Below, in pieces: positions 8,868-12,866 of a stretch of 12,866 nt of DNA. The notes under the pieces were generated by a model, which was not told the origin of the DNA, did no database searches, and saw only the letters and a program-made list of their open reading frames with translations. A program made the position numbers and the translations under genes. Source of the DNA: Lentisphaeria bacterium (GTDB taxonomy: Bacteria; Verrucomicrobiota; Lentisphaeria; Oligosphaerales; PUNB01); contig SLNM01000026.1 of the NCBI GenBank assembly GCA_007133055.1, positions 1 to 12,866 on the forward strand, given 5' to 3'. Position 1 is the first letter of the stretch; each line of letters opens with the position of its first letter.

Positions 8868-11800
8868 TCAGGGACTCGAAGTCTTGCCGCGACGCACCCG
8901 GACATCCAGCCCCAGGCTCTGCATCTCCTTCATCAGAACATTGAAGGATTCGGGGATGCTGACCTCAAGCGCGTTCTCGCCCTTGAGAATGGAGTCATAA
9001 ACTCTGGTCCTGCCCCGGACATCGTCACTTTTTACCGTCAGCATCTCCTGCAAAGTATGGGCCGCGCCGTAGGCCTCGAGCGCCCAGACTTCCATTTCCC
9101 CGAACCGCTGGCCGCCGTGCTGAGCCTTGCCGCCCAGAGGCTGCTGGGTAACCAGGGAGTATGGCCCGACGGCGCGGGCGTGAATCTTGTCGGCCACCAT
9201 ATGGTCGAGCTTCAAAATATACATCTGCCCCACCGCCACTCGCTGGGCAAACTTTTCGCCGGTGCGCCCGTCGTAAAGGGTGCATTTCCCATCCGTGCCG
9301 ATAAAAAAGTCACTGCGGTCCCGACCATCCTCGTCGAAGATTCTACCATCCTCGTCCATGGTCCAGCCGCGACTCTCCGCCAGGGTTCGACGGGCGTCCT
9401 TGGTCAGCCCGACAATCTTGTCCTCGCCGATGCCGTCGAAAACCGGGGTCGCCACCTTGATGCCCAGCACCTTGGCGGCCCATCCCAACTGAGTTTCCAG
9501 CACCTGTCCGACATTCATGCGGCTGGGCACCCCCAGAGGATTGAGAATAATGTCGACCGGAGTACCATCCGGCATAAACGGCAAATCCTGTTCCGGTACA
9601 ATGCGAGCGATGATTCCCTTGTTGCCATGGCGGCCGGCCAGTTTGTCGCCGACCGAAACCTTGCGCTTGCTGGCAATGTAGACCTTGACACTCTTAAGCA
9701 CGCCCGGATCGTATCCGTCGCCGCCCTCCAATCCATCGACAATTTCCTGGAAGCGCATGTCGATGGCCCGGAATCGCGGGCGGAAAGGAGTTATGATTTC
9801 ATCGATCTGGTCCTTGGTCGGCCCCGGCGGCAGCTCGTAACTATCATAGTTCTGTGCCAGATTCCTGAGCATGACCTTGGTAATCTTGCGATTGATCGGG
9901 ATAATAACCTCGGCCTCCTGGCTGTCCTGCTCGCGGCAAACCACCTCGACCGTCAGCTTGGAACCCAGCAAAGCCTCGGCCAGCTTGTCCGCCAAATCAT
10001 CCGCCACCTCGGCCGTCTGCGACTTGTGATCGTTCTCGGCCTCCTTGACCTGGCGCTTGATCTCCGCCTTGGTAATGCGGGCCTTGGCCGGATCAATCCG
10101 GCGCTCGGTACGCACATCCATGACCATGCCGGAAGCACCATAAGGCAGATACAGCGAGCTGTCCTTGACATCGGAAGCTTTCTCGCCAAAAATAGCCCGC
10201 AGCAAACGCTCCTCGGGAGCCAGTTCAGTTTCGCTCTTGGGAGTGATCTTGCCCACTAAAATATCGCCGGGGTGAACCTCGGCGCCTACCCGAATCACTC
10301 CTTCGTGATCCAAGTTGCGCAGCATCTCCTCGCTCACATTGGGCAAGTCGCGGGTGATCTCCTCGGGACCCAGCTTGGTATCCCGGGCGACTATGTCAAA
10401 CTGGTTGATCTGGATGCTGGTATATACATCCTCCTTGACCAAACGCTCGCTGATGACGATGGCATCCTCGAAATTATAGCCGCACCACGGCATGAAGGCC
10501 GCCAATACATTGCGTCCCAAAGCCAGCTCGCCATCGACGGTGGCCGAGCCGTCGGCAATCACCTGGCCAGCCTTGACCTTGTCCCCCTGTCGCACCAGCG
10601 GACGCTGGCTGACCAGGGTCGAAGCATTGGACCGCATGAACTTAATCAGATCATACCGGCGAACCTGGTCAGGCTTTCTGGTCTTGTCCACCGGTTTGCC
10701 GTCGGCGGTGGTGACAATCTTCTCGGCCGAGGTTGCAACCACCACCCCGTCACAATCGGCGCACAATACCGCCCGCGAATCACGAGCCACTCCGGCTTCC
10801 ATGCCGGTGCCGACACTGGGCGCCTCCGGACTCAGCAGCGGCAGCGCCTGACGCTGCATGTTGGAACCCATCAAGGCCCGGTTGGCGTCGTCATGCTCGA
10901 GAAATGGCACCAACCCGGCAGCGGCGCTGACCAGCTGCTTGGGAGATACGTCCATGTACTCGACTGTTTCGCGAGGAAGCTCCGCCGGCTCGCCGTGCTG
11001 ACGGCACAACACGTAGGAGTTGATAAATCGCGACTGCTCATCAAGCGGTGCGTTGGCCTGGGCTATGACATATTTCTCCTCCTGGTCGGCGGTTAAATAG
11101 TCCACCTTCTGGCTGACTACGCCGTCCTTGACCCGGCGGTAGGGCGCTTCAATGAAACCGTAGGGATTGATCCTGCCATAGAGAGCAAGCGATGAGATCA
11201 AACCAATATTGGGACCCTCCGGAGTTTCAATCGGGCAAACCCGCCCGTAATGGCTGGTGTGAATGTCCCGCACTTCAAACCCGGCCCGCTCGCGAGTCAG
11301 CCCGCCAGGCCCCAGGGCGCTGAGACGGCGCTTGTTGGTCAGCTCCGCCAGACAGTTGGTCTGGTCCATGAACTGACTAAGCTGATTGCGGGCGAAGAAG
11401 TCGCGGACCACGCTGGCAAACGCCTTCGGATTGACCAGCTTGCCAGGAGTGATGTCGGACGCCTCCATGTCCAGCAACGTCATTCTCTCCCGAATCAAAC
11501 GCTCGGTGCGCATCAGCCCGACCCGACAATGATTTTGCAGAAGCTCGCCGACCGTCCGAATACGACGATTGCCGAGATGGTCGATGTCGTCCACCGGGCC
11601 GTTGGTGTTGCGCAGGCGCATCAGTTGAGCAGTGGCGGCCAGCAAGTCTTCCATCACCAAAACCCGGGTTTCAGGGTCGATCTTCAAGTCAAGCTTCTGA
11701 TTGATCTTGTGCCGGCCCACCAGTCCCAGGTCATAACGACGGAGGTCAAAAAACAAACGCTTTAACAATTGCTTGGCGCTGTTGATGTTGGGCGGATCGC

Positions 11801-12806
11801 CGGGGCGCAGGCGACGGTAGATTTCCTTCAGCGCCTCCTCGGTGGTCCGAGCCGGATCACGCTGCAAACAGCGAACGAAATAATCACCAAGCTCACTGGT
11901 GTCAACCACGGCCAGCGACTTCACCCCGGCTTGACGCAACGCCTCCACTGACTCCTCGGTGAGCGGCTCGAGCTGCGCAACCAAAAACGCACTCCTGCTC
12001 CCAACCTCGTCGATTGCTTCATCGCCTGCAACAACCTCTGCCTCCGCTCCGACCGGGCTGCCGGCACTCTCCGGCATGGGTTCGCCCGGCAAAGGCACGT
12101 CCTCGGCCGCATAATACACTGAAACATCCTCCGCCCGGGACAGCTTGGCAGGAGTCATCTTAACCACGCCGTAGATGGCCTCAAGCAGCTCACGGTTGGT
12201 TTCACAGCCCAAAGCCCGCAGAAAAGTGCTGATCAAAAAACGGCGGCGCCGGCGGCGGCGATCCAGAAAAATGTGAATAAGATCCTGGATGTCAAACTGC
12301 ACTTCCATCCAGGAACCACGGTCGGGTATCACCCGAAACGAATAAAGCGGACGACCGCTGGGATGGCGCTCCCGTTCAAAACAGATGCCCGGGCTGCGAT
12401 GAAGCTGGCTGACAATCACCCTCTCCGCTCCGTTGACCACGAATGAACCGGACGCGGTCATGACCGGAATATCGCCCATGTAAACCCGCTCCTCCTTGGT
12501 GTCGCTGGGAGTGGTCAGACGAAAGGTAACATGCAGCGGAGAGGCAAAGGTCCCACCGTCGCGCAGACAGGTCACTACATCGACCCGAGGCGGGCTGATC
12601 TCATAGCGGACAAAATCAAACGTGCATTGCTGGTCAATGCTTTCAATCGGAAAAATTTCCTTGAAAATTTGCTCGAAACCTCGAACCTGATGCATTTCAC
12701 TCTTGCCCGCCTCCTGAAAAAAACGTGAATATGAATCGACCTGAATTGCTATCAGATCCGGGACATCGAGAACTTCCTGAAGCTTGCCAAAATTGATGCG
12801 TTCCAT
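8868..12806 (-). CDS. rpoB: RNA polymerase beta subunit
   Basis: Beta forms the other half of the polymerase active-site cleft and contains the rifampicin pocket. The product has 1312 residues (E. coli 1342). In order: N-terminal protrusion with GAERVIVSQLHRSPG (126-140); a lobe with seven consecutive Arg (183-189); an acidic, proline-rich stretch (about 232-270); the rifampicin region QLSQFMDQTN onward (475-498); TRERAGFEVRD and PIETPEGPNIGL; a charged SI2-type insertion region; KRKVSVGDKLAGRHGNKG (about 1045-1062) near the active site; and the C-terminal FGEMEVWALEAYGAAHTLQEMLTVKSDD, which contacts beta'. In the rifampicin region Asn491 and Cys485 replace the usual His526 and Pro520 (E. coli numbering), while the equivalents of Asp516 and Ser531 are kept. 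The ATG at 12806 has AGGAG at 12811-12815, spaced by 4 bases. Stop codon TGA. Confidence 0.98.
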   Translation of the reverse strand: MERINFGKLQEVLDVPDLIAIQVDSYSRFFQEAGKSEMHQVRGFEQIFKEIFPIESIDQQCTFDFVRYEISPPRVDVVTCLRDGGTFASPLHVTFRLTTPSDTKEERVYMGDIPVMTASGSFVVNGAERVIVSQLHRSPGICFERERHPSGRPLYSFRVIPDRGSWMEVQFDIQDLIHIFLDRRRRRRRFLISTFLRALGCETNRELLEAIYGVVKMTPAKLSRAEDVSVYYAAEDVPLPGEPMPESAGSPVGAEAEVVAGDEAIDEVGSRSAFLVAQLEPLTEESVEALRQAGVKSLAVVDTSELGDYFVRCLQRDPARTTEEALKEIYRRLRPGDPPNINSAKQLLKRLFFDLRRYDLGLVGRHKINQKLDLKIDPETRVLVMEDLLAATAQLMRLRNTNGPVDDIDHLGNRRIRTVGELLQNHCRVGLMRTERLIRERMTLLDMEASDITPGKLVNPKAFASVVRDFFARNQLSQFMDQTNCLAELTNKRRLSALGPGGLTRERAGFEVRDIHTSHYGRVCPIETPEGPNIGLISSLALYGRINPYGFIEAPYRRVKDGVVSQKVDYLTADQEEKYVIAQANAPLDEQSRFINSYVLCRQHGEPAELPRETVEYMDVSPKQLVSAAAGLVPFLEHDDANRALMGSNMQRQALPLLSPEAPSVGTGMEAGVARDSRAVLCADCDGVVVATSAEKIVTTADGKPVDKTRKPDQVRRYDLIKFMRSNASTLVSQRPLVRQGDKVKAGQVIADGSATVDGELALGRNVLAAFMPWCGYNFEDAIVISERLVKEDVYTSIQINQFDIVARDTKLGPEEITRDLPNVSEEMLRNLDHEGVIRVGAEVHPGDILVGKITPKSETELAPEERLLRAIFGEKASDVKDSSLYLPYGASGMVMDVRTERRIDPAKARITKAEIKRQVKEAENDHKSQTAEVADDLADKLAEALLGSKLTVEVVCREQDSQEAEVIIPINRKITKVMLRNLAQNYDSYELPPGPTKDQIDEIITPFRPRFRAIDMRFQEIVDGLEGGDGYDPGVLKSVKVYIASKRKVSVGDKLAGRHGNKGIIARIVPEQDLPFMPDGTPVDIILNPLGVPSRMNVGQVLETQLGWAAKVLGIKVATPVFDGIGEDKIVGLTKDARRTLAESRGWTMDEDGRIFDEDGRDRSDFFIGTDGKCTLYDGRTGEKFAQRVAVGQMYILKLDHMVADKIHARAVGPYSLVTQQPLGGKAQHGGQRFGEMEVWALEAYGAAHTLQEMLTVKSDDVRGRTRVYDSILKGENALEVSIPESFNVLMKEMQSLGLDVRVRRGKTSSP

Positions 12807-12866
12807 GGTACTCCTGCCTGCTGTGAAGTCTTAGACTTGATTGATTGACTGGCCCGGATGGCCGGA
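12807..12866 (-). promoter_or_regulatory. rpoB leader with ribosome binding site
   Basis: The 60 bases upstream of rpoB hold AGGAG (12811-12815), 4 bases before the ATG. Further upstream are a short inverted repeat aagtc/gactt (12826-12830 and 12834-12838) and a threefold ttga repeat (12837-12848). No end of an upstream gene is visible. In most bacteria rplL (L7/L12) precedes rpoB, so it may lie beyond the edge, but nothing here proves that. I see no promoter. Confidence 0.5.

Noticed and set aside
6630..10259. A 1209-codon open frame on the plus strand across the rpoC 5' part, the spacer and the rpoB 3' part
   Set aside because: It is antisense to unmistakable rpoB and rpoC. Its translation is rich in His, Gln, Arg and Leu without recognisable motifs, and long antisense frames are expected opposite GC-biased codons.
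12240..12260. Seven consecutive Arg codons in rpoB as a simple-repeat artefact
   Set aside because: The matching region of RpoB is naturally Arg/Lys-rich in other bacteria, and the frame is intact on both sides.

Overview
This window is a block of core information-processing genes. All seven genes lie on the minus strand, so transcription runs from the right edge (position 12866) to the left edge (position 1). In transcription order they are rpoB, rpoC, rpsL, rpsG, fusA, rpsJ and rplC: the two large RNA polymerase subunits, the str cluster (S12, S7, EF-G), and the first two genes of the S10 cluster (S10, L3). All are full length and in the standard genetic code. I see no tRNA, rRNA, CRISPR array, insertion sequence, phage gene or other accessory gene.

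Organism: the proteins are bacterial. RpoC carries the long trigger-loop insertion (SI3) that E. coli and the PVC group share. The wording of RpoC (for example the [12 protein letters not shown] stretch), S7 ending in AHYRW, and the L3 tip loop all look most like the Verrucomicrobiota-Kiritimatiellota-Lentisphaerota side of the PVC superphylum. This is recognition from memory without a database search, so the phylum is an inference. The DNA is moderately GC-rich, and AT-richer stretches occur mainly just upstream of rpsL and rpoC.

Layout: 12807-12866 is the rpoB leader with its ribosome binding site. rpoB occupies 8868-12806. It is followed by a 222-base spacer whose first part stays open in the rpoB frame after the stop. 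rpoC is 4458-8645, probably starting at a TTG with a strong Shine-Dalgarno. A 167-base AT-rich spacer that may hold a str promoter leads to rpsL (3922-4290). A 218-base spacer with several hairpins and a possible pseudoknot separates rpsL from rpsG (3236-3703). fusA (1085-3205) follows 30 bases after rpsG. A 92-base spacer with short degenerate repeats and a perfect 10-bp hairpin over the fusA stop codon precedes rpsJ (681-992). rplC (34-666) follows 14 bases after rpsJ, and rplD is expected just off the left edge.

The most useful observations are in known genes: an Asn at the RpoB position equivalent to E. coli His526, an Arg at S12 position 88, the in-frame continuation after the rpoB stop, and the structured rpsL-rpsG and fusA-rpsJ spacers. 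tuf, which often follows fusA, is absent. I find no sign of a new multigene system.
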